A stretch of 55,527 nt of DNA. Source: Fidelibacterota bacterium (GTDB lineage Bacteria; Pseudomonadota; Alphaproteobacteria; Rhodospirillales; Rhodospirillaceae). The position numbers and the translations under genes were made by a program. The notes under the pieces are model-generated. The model was not told the origin of the DNA. It saw only the letters and a list, made by a program, of their open reading frames with translations, and made no database searches. Shown here piece after piece: positions 29,122 to 41,606 of the stretch (position 1 is its first letter; every line of letters begins with the position of its first letter). The stretch lies in the NCBI GenBank assembly GCA_947475295.1, contig CANJLF010000019.1, positions 1-55,527 of the forward strand, read 5' to 3'.

Positions 29122-29637
29122 ATGCAACGGGTAAAGCTCGACCGCATCGATCGGCAAATCCTGAGCGATTTGCAGAGCGATGGCCGCATGACCAACGTGG
29201 ATCTGGCCCAGCGCGCCGGGATTTCGGCGCCGCCGTGCCTGCGCCGTGTCCGGGCCTTGGAACAGGCCGGCTACATCAAGGGCTACCATGCCCAGCTGGA
29301 CCCCGCGACGCTCGGCTATACGGTGACGGTCTTTGCCCATGTGGGCCTCAACAGCCAAGCCGAAGCCGATCTCACGGCCTTTGAAAGCCTGGTCAAGGAA
29401 TGGCCGGAAGTGCGCGAGTGCCACATGCTGGCCGGGGAAACCGATTTCCTGCTGCGCATTGTCGCCAAGGATTGGGACGCCTATCAGCGCTTCGTGACCG
29501 AAAAGCTGACGGCGGCGCCAAAGGTCGCCAACGTCAAATCGGCCCTGGCGATCCGCAGCGCCAAAAACCTGCCCGGCGTGCCCATCGCCGTGGACGGCGA
29601 CAAACCGGCCCAACCGCCGCTGACAGTGCCCGCCTAG
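29122..29637 (+). CDS. Lrp/AsnC family transcriptional regulator
   Basis: A 171-residue regulator. The N-terminal HTH is LDRIDRQILSDLQSDGRMTNVDLAQRAG then SAPPCLRRVRALEQAGYI. The C-terminal RAM (amino-acid sensing) domain includes CHMLAGETDFLLRIVAKDWDAY, followed by a short Pro-rich tail not usual in Lrp. It is divergent from trxB across 270 bp. An overlapping ATG at 29105 is out of frame. The effector amino acid is unknown. Confidence 0.92.
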   Translation: MQRVKLDRIDRQILSDLQSDGRMTNVDLAQRAGISAPPCLRRVRALEQAGYIKGYHAQLDPATLGYTVTVFAHVGLNSQAEADLTAFESLVKEWPEVRECHMLAGETDFLLRIVAKDWDAYQRFVTEKLTAAPKVANVKSALAIRSAKNLPGVPIAVDGDKPAQPPLTVPA

Positions 29638-29647
29638 CTTCAGTTAA

Positions 29648-29716
29648 AGAGCGCAGCGAGTTTACGGAAGCTGGCGCTCGCCGAAGCGGCGAAGCCGCGA
29701 AGGTGGGGAGGAGTAA
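29648..29716 (+). repeat. Dispersed repeat, copy A
   Basis: The first 30 bp (29648-29677, AGAGCGCAGCGAGTTTACGG then AAGCTGGCGC) match 40422-40451 at 25 of 30 positions. Both copies continue into a GAAGC-rich dyad and then a GGGAGG block with a nearby GTAAC/GTAAT. Both lie just after a gene's 3' end. It is non-coding. Confidence 0.6.
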
Positions 29717-29727
29717 CAAACTCCACT

Positions 29728-29824
29728 GTCATACCCGCGAAAGCGGGTATCCATTTTTCATCCTCACAATATGAGTTTGTGGAACTATGGATCCCGGCTC
29801 GCACTCCGCTTCGCCGGGATGACA
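29728..29824. repeat. REP/BIME-like pair of palindromes
   Basis: Two hairpins, ATACCCGC/GCGGGTAT (29731-29738/29743-29750) and ATCCCGGC/GCCGGGAT (29791-29798/29813-29820), are set in opposite orientation and bounded by GTCAT and ATGAC. This is the usual layout of bacterial interspersed mosaic elements, between the lrp and greA 3' ends. Confidence 0.65.
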
Positions 29825-29830
29825 AGCGAG

Positions 29831-30307
29831 TTATTTAAACTTGACCTTCAGCACTTCGTACGCTTTTCCGCCGCCCGGGGCTGTCACCTCCGCCGTGTCG
29901 CCGGGCGATTTGCCGATGAGCGCGCGGCCCAAGGGCGACTGCACGGAAATCTTGTTCTTCTTCAGATCGGCCTCGTAAGGCCCAACCAGTTGATAGGTGA
30001 TTTCCTCGTCGGTATCGACGTCTGCCACAGTGATCCACGCGCCGAAGCGTACGGTGGTTCCCGACAGCTTGGACAGGTCGATGACGTCGGCGCGGCTGAC
30101 GACGTCTTCCAACTCGATAATGCGGCCTTCGATGAAGCTCTGCTTCTCGCGCGCGGCATGATACTCGGCGTTTTCCGATAGATCGCCGTGCTCTCTCGCT
30201 TCGGCGATCTGCTTGATCACCGCATAGCGCTCGACGGCTTTCAGCTGGTGCAGCTCTTCCTTGAGCGGCGCCAAGCCTTCCGCGGTCATGGGAATTTTTT
30301 CAACCAC
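29831..30307 (-). CDS. greA: Transcription elongation factor GreA
   Basis: Stimulates RNA cleavage by backtracked RNA polymerase. The 158-residue protein has the N-terminal coiled coil with the catalytic acidic tip (AREHGDLSENAEYHAAREKQ) and the C-terminal FKBP-like domain (SPLGRALIGKSPGDTAEV). The start is GTG 30307 (VVEKIPMTAEG), with GAGG upstream at suitable spacing; the ATG six codons in is less likely. It lies downstream of carB on the same strand but 79 bp away. Confidence 0.96.
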   Translation of the reverse strand: MVEKIPMTAEGLAPLKEELHQLKAVERYAVIKQIAEAREHGDLSENAEYHAAREKQSFIEGRIIELEDVVSRADVIDLSKLSGTTVRFGAWITVADVDTDEEITYQLVGPYEADLKKNKISVQSPLGRALIGKSPGDTAEVTAPGGGKAYEVLKVKFK

Positions 30308-30386
30308 CCCAGCCTCGAGTCAGTAAAGAACAGAACTACCCACGCCGGTATGGCTTGGGTCTCTGACTTCGCGTTGTGTTCGTCTG

Positions 30387-33650
<3,264 letters not shown>

Positions 33651-33654
33651 GACT

Positions 33655-34848
33655 CTATTTAGCCTTCTGGTCAGCCATCAGCTTGGTAAAGCGATGGAAG
33701 AGGTAGTGACTGTCCTGGGGGCCGGGCGAGGCTTCCGGGTGGTACTGCACCGAGAACACCGGCTTGTCGGTTGCACGCATGCCTTCGATGATGCCGTCGA
33801 ACAGCGACTTATGGGTTTCGATCACGTTCTTCGGCAAGGTCGCGCGGTCGACGCAGAAGCCGTGGTTCTGCGAGGTGATCTCAACCTTGCCGGTCTCCAG
33901 GTCTTTCACCGGCTGATTGGCGCCGCGGTGGCCCATGGGCAGCTTGTAGGTCTTGGCGCCGAAGGCCAGCGACAACAACTGGTGGCCTAAGCAAATCCCA
34001 AAAATCGGTTTCCCCGTGGCGATCAGCTCCTTGATCACCGGCACGGCGTAAACGCCTGTGGCCGCCGGATCACCGGGACCGTTGGACAGGAACACGCCGT
34101 CGGGCTTGTGGCGCAGAATGTCTTCGGATGTGGCCGTCGCGGGCACCACGGTCACCTTGCAGCCGGCATCGGCCAGGCAGCGCAGGATATTGCGTTTGGC
34201 GCCGTAGTCGACGGCGACGACATGGAAGTCGGCTTTGCGGCCATCCTTATCGAGATCGCCGAAGTCCTGGCGCCCTTCGGTCCAGCGCGTCTGCGTCCAG
34301 GCGTAGGTCTGGGTGCAGGTGACGTCTTTGGCGAGGTCCATGCCGTTGAGGCCGGGCCAGGCTTTGGCTTCGGCCAGCAGCGCCGCCAGATCGAAATTGC
34401 CCGCAGGATCGTGGCAAATCACGCCGTTCGGCGCGCCCTTGTCGCGGATGTGGCGTGTGAGGCGCCGGGTGTCGAGGCCGGCGAGGCCGATCATGTTGTT
34501 GGCCTTCAGCCAGGTATCGAGGTGCTGAGTCGAGCGGTAATTGGACGGCTCGGTGATGTCGTCGCGGATGATCAAACCGCGCGCCGCCGGCACATTGCTT
34601 TCCAAATCCTGCGGTGTCGTTCCGACGTTGCCGATGTGCGGGAAGGTGAAAGTGATGATCTGCCCGGCGTAGGACGGATCGGTCAGGACCTCTTGATAGC
34701 CGGTGATGCTGGTATTGAAGCAGACTTCGCCGACATTCTTACCGGTGGCGCCGATGCCCTTGCCCCAAAACACCGTCCCGTCGCCCAAAACCAATACGGC
34801 CGTTGCACCGGCGGGTTTTTGTGTAGCGGGGGCAGCGGTGCTGTTCAT
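33655..34848 (-). CDS. carA: Carbamoyl-phosphate synthase small (glutaminase) subunit
   Basis: Hydrolyses glutamine and channels ammonia to CarB. The 397-residue protein has an N-terminal CPSase_sm domain ([17 protein letters not shown] ... [20 protein letters not shown]) and a class I amidotransferase domain with the nucleophile in [23 protein letters not shown] and the final [11 protein letters not shown] supply the His/Glu of the triad. A Thr/Ala/Pro-rich leader of about 15 residues precedes the domain. It is the first gene of carAB; no attenuator or clear promoter was recognised upstream. Confidence 0.97.
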   Translation of the reverse strand: MNSTAAPATQKPAGATAVLVLGDGTVFWGKGIGATGKNVGEVCFNTSITGYQEVLTDPSYAGQIITFTFPHIGNVGTTPQDLESNVPAARGLIIRDDITEPSNYRSTQHLDTWLKANNMIGLAGLDTRRLTRHIRDKGAPNGVICHDPAGNFDLAALLAEAKAWPGLNGMDLAKDVTCTQTYAWTQTRWTEGRQDFGDLDKDGRKADFHVVAVDYGAKRNILRCLADAGCKVTVVPATATSEDILRHKPDGVFLSNGPGDPAATGVYAVPVIKELIATGKPIFGICLGHQLLSLAFGAKTYKLPMGHRGANQPVKDLETGKVEITSQNHGFCVDRATLPKNVIETHKSLFDGIIEGMRATDKPVFSVQYHPEASPGPQDSHYLFHRFTKLMADQKAK

Positions 34849-35175
34849 CGTCGAGTCTGACCTCTTACTTGACTTTGCCCGCTTTGGGCTTGCATCGTCC
34901 CGCGCCGTCCCTCCAAGACCTAAGTCGTGGATTTGACAGCCTGAAACGCGGTTTTTTGTAGTGACTCTTTGCCCGGTTGTGATGTCGCCCGCAGCACCAC
35001 ATTCATGGCTGTGCCGACGTCAAAACTTGGCGGTGTTTAAGCAATCAACCGCTCTAAGTCAAATGTCATTTAAGCTCAATGATTCAAGGCATTAATGGTG
35101 CAGCGGAAGGCTTTGCCACGGTCCCGTGAATCGGCTAGTTTGACTCTTTCCACCACTGTCATTTGAGAGAATCCC
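34849..35175. other. Intergenic region between carA and the yqeY-like gene
   Basis: A 327-bp divergent gap. No ORF with coding character is seen. A TTGACA occurs on the plus strand near 34934 and a TTGACT near 35140, but neither has a convincing -10 partner. A small GCCC/GGGC hairpin lies in the carA leader. The region should hold both promoters. Confidence 0.4.
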
Positions 35176-35628
35176 ATGCTGCGGAACCGTCTCAGCGAGG
35201 CGATGAAAGACGCTATGCGCTCCAAGAACGAGCGCGTCCTCAATACCGTGCGTTTGATGATGTCGCAGCTCAAAGACCGCGATATCGCCGCGCGCCCGAA
35301 GGGCATCACCGCGATTCCCGACGACGAAATCCTGCAGATGTTCAACTCGATGATCAAGCAGCGGCGCGAGAGCATTGAGATGTTCGAGAAGGGCGGTCGT
35401 CCGGAATTGGCCAAGGCCGAGCAGGGAGAAATTGAAGTCATTCAAAGCTTCATGCCCAAGCAGATGGACGACGCCGAAGTCGCCGCCGCCGTGAATGACG
35501 CCATCGCCGCCTCGGGCGCCGCGTCGGTGAAAGACATGGGCAAGGTGATGGCGGTCTTGAAGGAAAAATACGCCGGCAAGATGGACTTCAGCCGCGTCTC
35601 CGCCGTGGTGAAGCAGAGTTTGGGCTAG
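35176..35628 (+). CDS. GatB/YqeY domain-containing protein
   Basis: A 150-residue helical protein of the YqeY family, which shares the tail domain of the GatB amidotransferase subunit and is linked to tRNA-dependent amidation. Family marks are RLSEAMKDAMRSKNERVLNTVRL at the N terminus, QRRESIEMFEKGGRPELAKAE in the middle and MGKVMAVLKEKYAGKMDFSRVS near the end. It starts at ATG 35176 after GAGAATCCC. It is located between carA and dnaG, as in many alphaproteobacteria; yqeY-dnaG-rpoD neighbours are also common in bacteria. Confidence 0.92.
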   Translation: MLRNRLSEAMKDAMRSKNERVLNTVRLMMSQLKDRDIAARPKGITAIPDDEILQMFNSMIKQRRESIEMFEKGGRPELAKAEQGEIEVIQSFMPKQMDDAEVAAAVNDAIAASGAASVKDMGKVMAVLKEKYAGKMDFSRVSAVVKQSLG

Positions 35629-35646
35629 CGGTACACACCCTGCGTC

Positions 35647-35807
35647 ACCCTGGGCCTTGTGCCCAGGGTCCAGGGTCACGATACTTTGGACGACGTAATT
35701 CCTCCCTGGCTGCCCACCGGCCAGTGCTCGGTAATCCTAGGCCCTGGGGTCGCGCGCTAGGACGCGCGCGATATATAATCGCGGCCTTCCGCCGCGGGTC
35801 CCAGGGC
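35647..35807. repeat. Palindromic repeat pair upstream of dnaG (REP-like; second part cloverleaf-shaped)
   Basis: First hairpin: ACCCTGGGC/GCCCAGGGT (35647-35655/35661-35669). The second element has an outer stem GCCCTGGG/CCCAGGGC (35741-35748/35800-35807) enclosing two inner hairpins, CGCGCG/CGCGCG (35751-35756/35764-35769) and GCGGC/GCCGC (35781-35785/35791-35795). Both share the CCCTGGG core. The second ends 17 bp before the dnaG start and may be transcribed into its leader. Confidence 0.55.
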
Positions 35808-35824
35808 GACGAAGCGGTTTTTGC

Positions 35825-37717
35825 ATGGCCTTCCCGCCGCAGTTTCTGGATGAAATCCGCACCCGCGTTTCGGTTTCCGCCGTGGTTGGGCGCCGGGCCA
35901 AGCTGATCCGGCGCGGCCGCGAGTTTGTCTGCCTTAGTCCCTTCAACAATGAAAAAACCCCGTCGTTTACCATCAACGACGACAAGGGCTTCTATCACTG
36001 CTTCTCCACCGGCGAGCACGGCGACATCTTCACGTTTCTGATGAAGACCCAGAACCTGACCTTCCCCGAGGCGGTCGAACGCCTGGCGGAAGAAGCCGGC
36101 CTGGAGATGCCGCGCCAGACGCGCGAAGAGGCGCAGCAAGCGGTCGAAGGCGCGCGCGGGCGCGAGGCTGTCGATGCCGCCTGTGTCCTCTACGAACAAG
36201 CGCTGCGCGAGCCGGCGGGCAAGCGGGCGTTGGATTATCTGCATGGCCGCGGTTTGACCGATGAGACCATCAAACGCTTCCGCCTGGGCTATGCGCCTAA
36301 TGGAAATGTTCTGAAAACCAAATTCCTCGCGCGCGGCGTGCCCGAAGATGTGCTGATGGAAACGCGCCTGTTGTCGCCCGGCAAAGACGGCCGCGAGTCC
36401 TTCGACTTCTTCCGCGACCGTGTGATGTTCCCGATCTTCGATCTGCGCGGACGGCCGGTTGCGTTTGGTGGCCGCGTCATGGGCGAGGGCGAGCCGAAGT
36501 ATTTGAACTCCCCCGACACGCCGCTATTTCACAAAGGCCAAATTTTGTATGGCCTCGCCTTAGCCCGCACCGCCGCCGCCGAGAAGCGCGAGATCATCGT
36601 CGCCGAAGGCTACATGGATGTGATCGCGCTGGCCCAGGCCGGGTTCACCCATGCCGTTGCGCCGCTCGGCACCGCCATGACCGAAAGCCAGATCGAGCTG
36701 TTGTGGCGCATGGCGCCGGAGCCGACCCTCTGTTTCGACGGCGATCGCGCGGGCCGCGCCGCGGCTCTGCGCGCCGCCGAGCGCGCCTTGCCGCTGTTGA
36801 AGCCGGGGCTGTCCTTGCGCTTTGCCATGATGCCCGCCGGCAAGGACCCCGACGACATCTGCCGCCGCGACGGCCCTGACGCCATGGCCCGGGTCCTGGC
36901 CGAGGCTTCGCCGCTCTCGGATGTAATGTGGCGGCAGATGCTGGGCGAGCATCAGACCGATACGCCCGAACGCCGCGCCGGCCTTGAAAAGGCGGTCATG
37001 GCCAAGGCCGGGCTCATCGCCGATGAAACCGTCCAGGCCCAGTACCGCCGCCTGTTCAAAGACCGCCTTTTTGAGCTGTTCCGGCCCCAATCCGGGGCTA
37101 AAACCGGCAATCGGGGTGGAAAATCTGGCGGAAAGAGCGGTTTTGGCGGCAGTTTTGGCGGTTCCCGCCCGCCTATACCGCACCGCCCACCTAGTGCTGC
37201 CTATATGCGTCGCGACTTCGGCCTGCCCCAGCCCACCCGCGAGCGGATTCTGCTGGCTACGCTCCTCAATCATCCGGGCCTCAGGGACCATGTGGAAGAG
37301 CGCCTTGGGGGCATGAGTTTTGCCGATTCGCGGCTTGACTCGTTAAGGCAAACCGCCTTAATGCACATCGCTCAAAACCCCGAGCTTGATTTTGAGGCGT
37401 TGCAGGCCCATTTAGCAAAGCTAGGATTTGCCGAGGAGCTCGGAAACCTTTTAAATTCAGACTTCTACATCCATGCGGGCTGGGCGCGCCCGGCGGCATC
37501 TATGGGCGAAGCAACGGCCGGTTGGGATCATACGTTTACCCTCTGCCAACGGGCGGAATTGGAAGCGGATCTGAAGCGGGCGCAGGACGAAATGACGGAA
37601 AATCCGTCGGACGAGACTTTTGCGGCGTATAAGGCACTACTAGAGCAGGTTCGCCCGGTCGGGGACGAGGACGGCGATGAACCTGGCTTCGAGGAAACAA
37701 GTCACCACAAGCGGTAG
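35825..37717 (+). CDS. dnaG: DNA primase
   Basis: Makes RNA primers for replication. The 630-residue protein has an N-terminal CHC2-type domain (residues about 3-100), the RNA polymerase/TOPRIM core ([13 protein letters not shown] near 260, then [17 protein letters not shown]) and a C-terminal DnaB-binding helical domain. The zinc-site positions are degenerate: [11 protein letters not shown] replaces the usual CPFH-type start and [11 protein letters not shown] replaces CFGC, leaving only Cys59 of the four ligands. A Gly/Ser-rich linker ([16 protein letters not shown]) precedes the C-terminal domain. rpoD follows on the same strand. Confidence 0.95.
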   Translation: MAFPPQFLDEIRTRVSVSAVVGRRAKLIRRGREFVCLSPFNNEKTPSFTINDDKGFYHCFSTGEHGDIFTFLMKTQNLTFPEAVERLAEEAGLEMPRQTREEAQQAVEGARGREAVDAACVLYEQALREPAGKRALDYLHGRGLTDETIKRFRLGYAPNGNVLKTKFLARGVPEDVLMETRLLSPGKDGRESFDFFRDRVMFPIFDLRGRPVAFGGRVMGEGEPKYLNSPDTPLFHKGQILYGLALARTAAAEKREIIVAEGYMDVIALAQAGFTHAVAPLGTAMTESQIELLWRMAPEPTLCFDGDRAGRAAALRAAERALPLLKPGLSLRFAMMPAGKDPDDICRRDGPDAMARVLAEASPLSDVMWRQMLGEHQTDTPERRAGLEKAVMAKAGLIADETVQAQYRRLFKDRLFELFRPQSGAKTGNRGGKSGGKSGFGGSFGGSRPPIPHRPPSAAYMRRDFGLPQPTRERILLATLLNHPGLRDHVEERLGGMSFADSRLDSLRQTALMHIAQNPELDFEALQAHLAKLGFAEELGNLLNSDFYIHAGWARPAASMGEATAGWDHTFTLCQRAELEADLKRAQDEMTENPSDETFAAYKALLEQVRPVGDEDGDEPGFEETSHHKR

Positions 37718-37827
37718 GACGAAAACAGCACGCGATCCAAGGGGGCCATGGACCGCGAGGGTTTGGGCGTATGTGGTGGTGGAACAAGCTGTTTGGCGAT
37801 ACGGAAGATAAAGGTACGGGGAAGAAA

Positions 37828-40353
37828 ATGGTGACCAAGACGGCCCCGAAAGCGGGCGCGAAAAGCGCGCCTCAGAAAGCGTCAAGCCCTAAGGCTGGCG
37901 CTACTAAAGCTGTGTCCGCGAAGCCCGCACCCTTGAAGCCCGCACCCTTGAAGCCCGCACCCTTGAAGCCCGCACCCTTGAAGCCCGCACCCTTGAAACC
38001 CGTTGTCTTGAAACCCGGGGTGAAGCCCGCCGCCAAAGCGGCTGCCAAGCCCGCGGCGAAAGCACCCGCTGCCAAACAACCGATTGCAAAGCCGCTCTCT
38101 AAAGCCGAAGCGGCCAAAGCCGAAGCTGCGAAAGCAAGTGCGGCGAAAGCTGTCCCGCTGAAAGCGCCGCCGGCTAAAGGCCCGCTCGTGAAAGGCCCAC
38201 TGGTAAAAGGTCTGGCGGCAAAAATTACAAAACCGATCGAGCAGGGAAAAAAGTCTCCGATGGCTGGTAAAGGTGCGGCGGCTGCGAAAAAAGACGAAAC
38301 CGGTGAAGGCGGAGCGCCGGCTCCGGCGGCGCCCGGCGATTCACCGTTATTGGATTCAACCAATGCCTCCATCAAAAAGCTCATCGCGAAAGCGAAAGAG
38401 CGCGGCTACATCACCTATGATGAGCTGAACGCGGCCCTGCCGTCGGAGGAAATGACCTCCGAGCAGATCGAAGACACCATGTCCATGCTGTCGGAGATGG
38501 GCATCAATGTCGTCGAAGGCGAAGAGGCCGAAGAGGCCGAACCCGCGGCCGAGGCTGAAGGCGCCGAGCCCAAAGCCGAAGCGTATAGCGGCGGCAATAT
38601 CGACGAGGATGACGTCGGCCGCACCGACGACCCCGTGCGCATGTACCTGCGCGAGATGGGTTCGGTCGAACTACTAAGCCGCGAAGGCGAAATCGCCATC
38701 GCCAAACGCATCGAAGCCAGCCGCGAAATGATGATCGGCGGCATCTGCGAAAGCCCCATCACCATCCGCTCGCTGTTGTCGTGGCATGACTCGCTGCAGG
38801 ACGGCAAAATGCTGCTGCGCGACATCATCGACCTCGACGCCACTTACGGCGCCGGCGCGTCCGATACCGCTTCCGATCAGGAACTTGAAGTCGATGTGGT
38901 CTCCGAGCCCGCCGACGGCGGCAATGAAGACGCCGCCCCCAAGCCCACCAACGGCCGCGCCGCCGAACATCGCGCGCCGAACCCGTCCGTTGCCGCTCCG
39001 GGCGCACCCGGACAGTCCAATGGCCAGCCCGGCCAGCCCGGCATGCCCGGCCAGTCGTCCAGCATGGACGAGAACGACGAAGCCGCCGTCTCGCTGGCGG
39101 CCATGGAAGCTTCGCTGATGCCGCAGGTGCTGGAGGCGTTTGAGAAGATCGCCGCCACCTACGGACGCCTGAAGAAATCGCAGGAATCGCGCCTGACCAC
39201 GCTGCAAGCAGGCGAAGAGATCGACAAGAGCGTGGAGCGCCGCTTCCAGAAGCTGAAGGCCGAGCTGGTCGAGCTGATGGATGCCGTGCACCTCAACAAT
39301 GCCCGCATCGAAGCGCTTGTAGAACAGCTCAACGACCTGAACAGAAAACTTCTCGGCCTCGAAGGCCAACTGCTGCGTTACGCCTTGAAGTCCCGCGTCA
39401 AACGCGAAGAGTTCCTTGAGAACTATTACGGCTCCGAGCTCGACCCCAACTGGCTGAAGCGCGTGCAGAAGCTGGTCACCAAGGGCTGGAAAGATTTCTC
39501 GACCAAATACGTCAAGGAAATCGAGACGCTCCGCGCCCAGATTTCGGCGATCTCCGACGAAGCTGGTGTGTCCATCGGCGAGTTCCGCCGCATCGTCAAC
39601 ACCGTGCAGAAAGGCGAACGCGAAGCCTCCCGCGCCAAGAAGGAAATGATCGAGGCCAACCTGCGCCTCGTCATCTCCATCGCCAAGAAATACACGAATA
39701 GAGGTCTTCAGTTCCTCGACCTCATCCAGGAAGGCAACATCGGCCTCATGAAGGCGGTCGATAAGTTCGAATACCGCCGCGGCTACAAGTTCTCGACCTA
39801 CGCCACCTGGTGGATCAGACAGGCCATCACGCGCTCCATCGCCGACCAGGCGCGCACCATCCGTATCCCGGTGCACATGATCGAGACCATCAACAAGCTG
39901 GTGCGGACTTCCCGCCAGATGCTGCACGAAATCGGCCGCGAGCCGACGCCGGAAGAGCTGGCCGAAAAGCTGCAGATGCCGCTCGAGAAAGTGCGCAAGG
40001 TTTTGAAGATCGCCAAAGAGCCGATTTCCTTGGAGACGCCCATCGGCGACGAGGAAGACAGCCACTTGGGCGATTTCATCGAGGACAAAAACGCCGTGCA
40101 GCCGCTGGACGCCGCCATCCACGGCAACCTGCGCGAAACCACCACGCGCGTTCTCGCCAGCCTCACCGCCCGCGAAGAGCGCGTGCTGCGCATGCGCTTC
40201 GGCATCGGCATGAACACCGACCACACGCTGGAAGAAGTCGGCCAGCAGTTTTCCGTCACCCGCGAGCGAATACGTCAGATCGAAGCCAAGGCCTTGCGCA
40301 AGCTCAAGCACCCAAGCCGGTCGCGAAAGCTGCGCAGCTTCCTCGACAACTGA
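37828..40353 (+). CDS. rpoD: RNA polymerase sigma-70 factor RpoD with Ala/Lys/Pro-rich N-terminal extension
   Basis: Primary sigma factor. From ATG 37828 ([15 protein letters not shown], after GGGGAAG) it is 841 residues; an in-frame ATG at 37771 with a GAGGG upstream would add 19 residues (MWWWNKLFG...). Residues 1-170 are an Ala/Lys/Pro-rich, histone-H1-like extension with five perfect KPAPL repeats (residues 32-56). Region 1.1 starts at [19 protein letters not shown], about 176. An acidic and Pro/Gly-rich non-conserved region lies at about 355-415. Regions 2-4 include [37 protein letters not shown] and the [24 protein letters not shown] strong terminator follows. Confidence 0.96.
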   Translation: MVTKTAPKAGAKSAPQKASSPKAGATKAVSAKPAPLKPAPLKPAPLKPAPLKPAPLKPVVLKPGVKPAAKAAAKPAAKAPAAKQPIAKPLSKAEAAKAEAAKASAAKAVPLKAPPAKGPLVKGPLVKGLAAKITKPIEQGKKSPMAGKGAAAAKKDETGEGGAPAPAAPGDSPLLDSTNASIKKLIAKAKERGYITYDELNAALPSEEMTSEQIEDTMSMLSEMGINVVEGEEAEEAEPAAEAEGAEPKAEAYSGGNIDEDDVGRTDDPVRMYLREMGSVELLSREGEIAIAKRIEASREMMIGGICESPITIRSLLSWHDSLQDGKMLLRDIIDLDATYGAGASDTASDQELEVDVVSEPADGGNEDAAPKPTNGRAAEHRAPNPSVAAPGAPGQSNGQPGQPGMPGQSSSMDENDEAAVSLAAMEASLMPQVLEAFEKIAATYGRLKKSQESRLTTLQAGEEIDKSVERRFQKLKAELVELMDAVHLNNARIEALVEQLNDLNRKLLGLEGQLLRYALKSRVKREEFLENYYGSELDPNWLKRVQKLVTKGWKDFSTKYVKEIETLRAQISAISDEAGVSIGEFRRIVNTVQKGEREASRAKKEMIEANLRLVISIAKKYTNRGLQFLDLIQEGNIGLMKAVDKFEYRRGYKFSTYATWWIRQAITRSIADQARTIRIPVHMIETINKLVRTSRQMLHEIGREPTPEELAEKLQMPLEKVRKVLKIAKEPISLETPIGDEEDSHLGDFIEDKNAVQPLDAAIHGNLRETTTRVLASLTAREERVLRMRFGIGMNTDHTLEEVGQQFSVTRERIRQIEAKALRKLKHPSRSRKLRSFLDN
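37921..37995 (+). repeat. Five perfect 15-bp tandem repeats inside rpoD
   Basis: AAGCCCGCACCCTTG is repeated five times without a mismatch (starts at 37921, 37936, 37951, 37966, 37981), encoding KPAPL x5. Degenerate sixth and seventh units follow. The lack of synonymous change implies recent expansion or frequent slippage. Confidence 0.97.
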
Positions 40354-40374
40354 CGCGGATGTCGAGATAAGTTC

Positions 40375-40406
40375 AAAAGGCCGGTGATGAAACACCGGCC
40401 TTTTCG
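40375..40406 (+). terminator. Rho-independent terminator of rpoD
   Basis: A 12-bp perfect stem, AAAAGGCCGGTG (40375-40386) with CACCGGCCTTTT (40393-40404), 6-nt loop ATGAAA. Confidence 0.92.
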
Positions 40407-40421
40407 CTTAGCTTTCGTTGG

Positions 40422-40492
40422 AGAGCGAAGCGAACTTACGAAAGCTAGCGCCTCTTCGAGCTTCGCAAAGCGAAGCGCGGGAGGTTAGTAAT
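40422..40492 (+). repeat. Dispersed repeat, copy B
   Basis: Same family as the element at 29648: the first 30 bp match at 25 positions, followed by a TTCGCAAAGCGAAGC dyad and a GCGGGAGG block. It lies between the rpoD terminator and the tRNA. Confidence 0.6.
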
Positions 40493-40521
40493 TGGGGGAC
40501 TCCGTTCCCCACCGAAACGGT

Positions 40522-40599
40522 GGGCCTGTAGCTCAATTTGGTTAGAGCAGGCCGCTCATAACGGTCTGGTTGCAGGTTCAAGTCCTGCCGGGCCCACCA
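40522..40599 (+). tRNA. tRNA with CAT anticodon, probably tRNA-Ile2 (lysidine-modified)
   Basis: A full cloverleaf is seen: acceptor GGGCCTG/CGGGCCC, D stem GCTC/GAGC, anticodon stem GGCCG/CGGTC with loop CTCATAA, and T arm GCAGG-TTCAAGT-CCTGC. CCA is encoded (40597-40599). The anticodon CAT fits elongator Met or the TilS-modified Ile2. C4-G69 and C5-G68, known lysidine-synthetase determinants, are present, and the body resembles ileX-type tRNA, so Ile2 is preferred. Confidence 0.85.
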
Positions 40600-40934
40600 A
40601 TATTATTTTTCAATTACAATGACTTATGTAAAAACAAAAAAAACGAACCGACAACCAAGCCGTTTCCAGGGATTTCTGCGCATGAGCGTGAATCTCGCCT
40701 GGAGGAGAGAGCCTCGATCTGAGAGCTTGTGAGGCCGATTTTTCCGAATATCTCTGTCGGCCAAAATCCCGCCAGACCGTGCTGTGATCGGCGCGAAAAA
40801 ATCATGCGGTCTTTAGGAACTCAATCACGCGGTGTTGCGTAGCAACAAGCGTTAGAAGCTGAGCGCGCGGCGTTGCTCAACCCCCTAGGGTGTGAACCGA
40901 ACGAGCAGCCGAACAGGGCTGAAGCGCAACGCCG
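40600..40934. other. Intergenic region between tRNA and gcrA
   Basis: 335 bp with no convincing gene; a minus-strand ORF of 63 codons (40614-40805) has no SD or family likeness. The region holds GTTGC/GCAAC around 40834-40846. A long-range perfect 10-bp inverted repeat, GCGGCGTTGC (40867-40876) with GCAACGCCGC (40926-40935), reaches the gcrA stop codon and may shape its mRNA end. Confidence 0.4.
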
Positions 40935-41321
40935 CTAGGCTACCGCCTTGATCTTCGGTTTGTTGGCGACGTAGCCAATACTGCAGTGATGGGGACAATA
41001 GGGCTTGCCCTGTTCAGCCTTCCGGCCGCAGAACTGAAAGTCCGCGTGCTTGGGGTCGCCGCTGGGCCACCGGCAGGTCTGGGCTGTCAGGTCCGCCATG
41101 GTGAATATGACGGGTGCCTTCTTCTTTGTCGGGCCGGCCTTTGTGTCCCGCGGGCTTGGCGCCCGCAGGATCGGAGATTGCCGCGGGGTGAGTTCCAAGC
41201 GGTGGGCCTTGCCGATGACCGCGTTCTTCGAGATTTTCAGCACGCTGCCAATGGCCGTGGCGGTCAGGCCTTCCGACCACAGCTGCTTCAGGCGCGTGAT
41301 GCCCTCGGGCGTCCAACTCAT
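40935..41321 (-). CDS. gcrA: GcrA cell cycle regulator family protein
   Basis: Alphaproteobacterial regulator that binds sigma-70 domain 2 and activates promoters with methylated GANTC sites. The 128-residue protein starts MSWTPEGITRLKQLWSEGLTA, with the N-terminal HTH continuing ISKNAVIGKAHRLEL. A basic Pro/Lys linker follows, then the conserved C-terminal CRWPSGDPKHADFQFCG and CPHHCSIGY metal-like Cys/His pattern. It is short for GcrA (Caulobacter about 170 residues) because of a shorter linker. Same strand as the csp gene upstream, but separated from it by a terminator. Confidence 0.9.
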   Translation of the reverse strand: MSWTPEGITRLKQLWSEGLTATAIGSVLKISKNAVIGKAHRLELTPRQSPILRAPSPRDTKAGPTKKKAPVIFTMADLTAQTCRWPSGDPKHADFQFCGRKAEQGKPYCPHHCSIGYVANKPKIKAVA

Positions 41322-41349
41322 GTCGTTATGCTCCGGCGTTAGACCAAAG

Positions 41350-41380
41350 AAAAAGCTCGGAGCCGAGGCCCCGAGCTCCG
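41350..41380 (-). terminator. Rho-independent terminator of the cold-shock gene
   Basis: On the minus strand, AGCTCGG (41377-41371) pairs with CCGAGCT (41360-41354) and is followed by TTTTCTTT. It lies 26-50 bp after the csp stop. Confidence 0.85.
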
Positions 41381-41402
41381 TCTCTCGAAATTTGTTGGGT
41401 AT

Positions 41403-41606
41403 TTAAGCAACCTTCAAATTCGAGGCGGCGTCTTTGCCGCGCTCATTGACGACGTCGTAAGACACGTTCTGGCCTTCGTTGACCGTGCTGAGGCCGGCGC
41501 GTTCGACCGCGCTGATATGCAAGAACACATCCTTGCCGCCGTCGGTCGGCTGAATAAAGCCGAAGCCCTTTTGGGCGTTAAACCATTTTACTGTTCCGTT
41601 GGCCAT
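41403..41606 (-). CDS. Cold-shock domain protein (CspA family)
   Basis: A 67-residue single OB-fold RNA chaperone. RNP1 is KGFGFIQP and RNP2 is DVFLHISAVE, both intact; the start is MANGTVKWFNAQ. A strong SD (AAAGGAGG) lies 6 bp before ATG 41606. The upstream region carries two direct copies of CCCCAAGACGA on the minus strand and a possible structured leader, as is usual for csp mRNAs. It has its own terminator. Confidence 0.96.
   Translation of the reverse strand: MANGTVKWFNAQKGFGFIQPTDGGKDVFLHISAVERAGLSTVNEGQNVSYDVVNERGKDAASNLKVA

Noticed and set aside
37921-37995. CRISPR-like array
   Set aside because: The five 15-bp units are directly adjacent with no spacers and encode KPAPL in frame within rpoD.
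37882-38384. Minus-strand ORFs made of repeated Gly/Cys or Arg/Val units opposite the rpoD repeats
   Set aside because: They are translations of the complementary strand of the 15-bp repeats.
40614-40805. 63-codon minus-strand ORF between the tRNA and gcrA
   Set aside because: No SD, no family likeness, and base composition unlike neighbouring genes.
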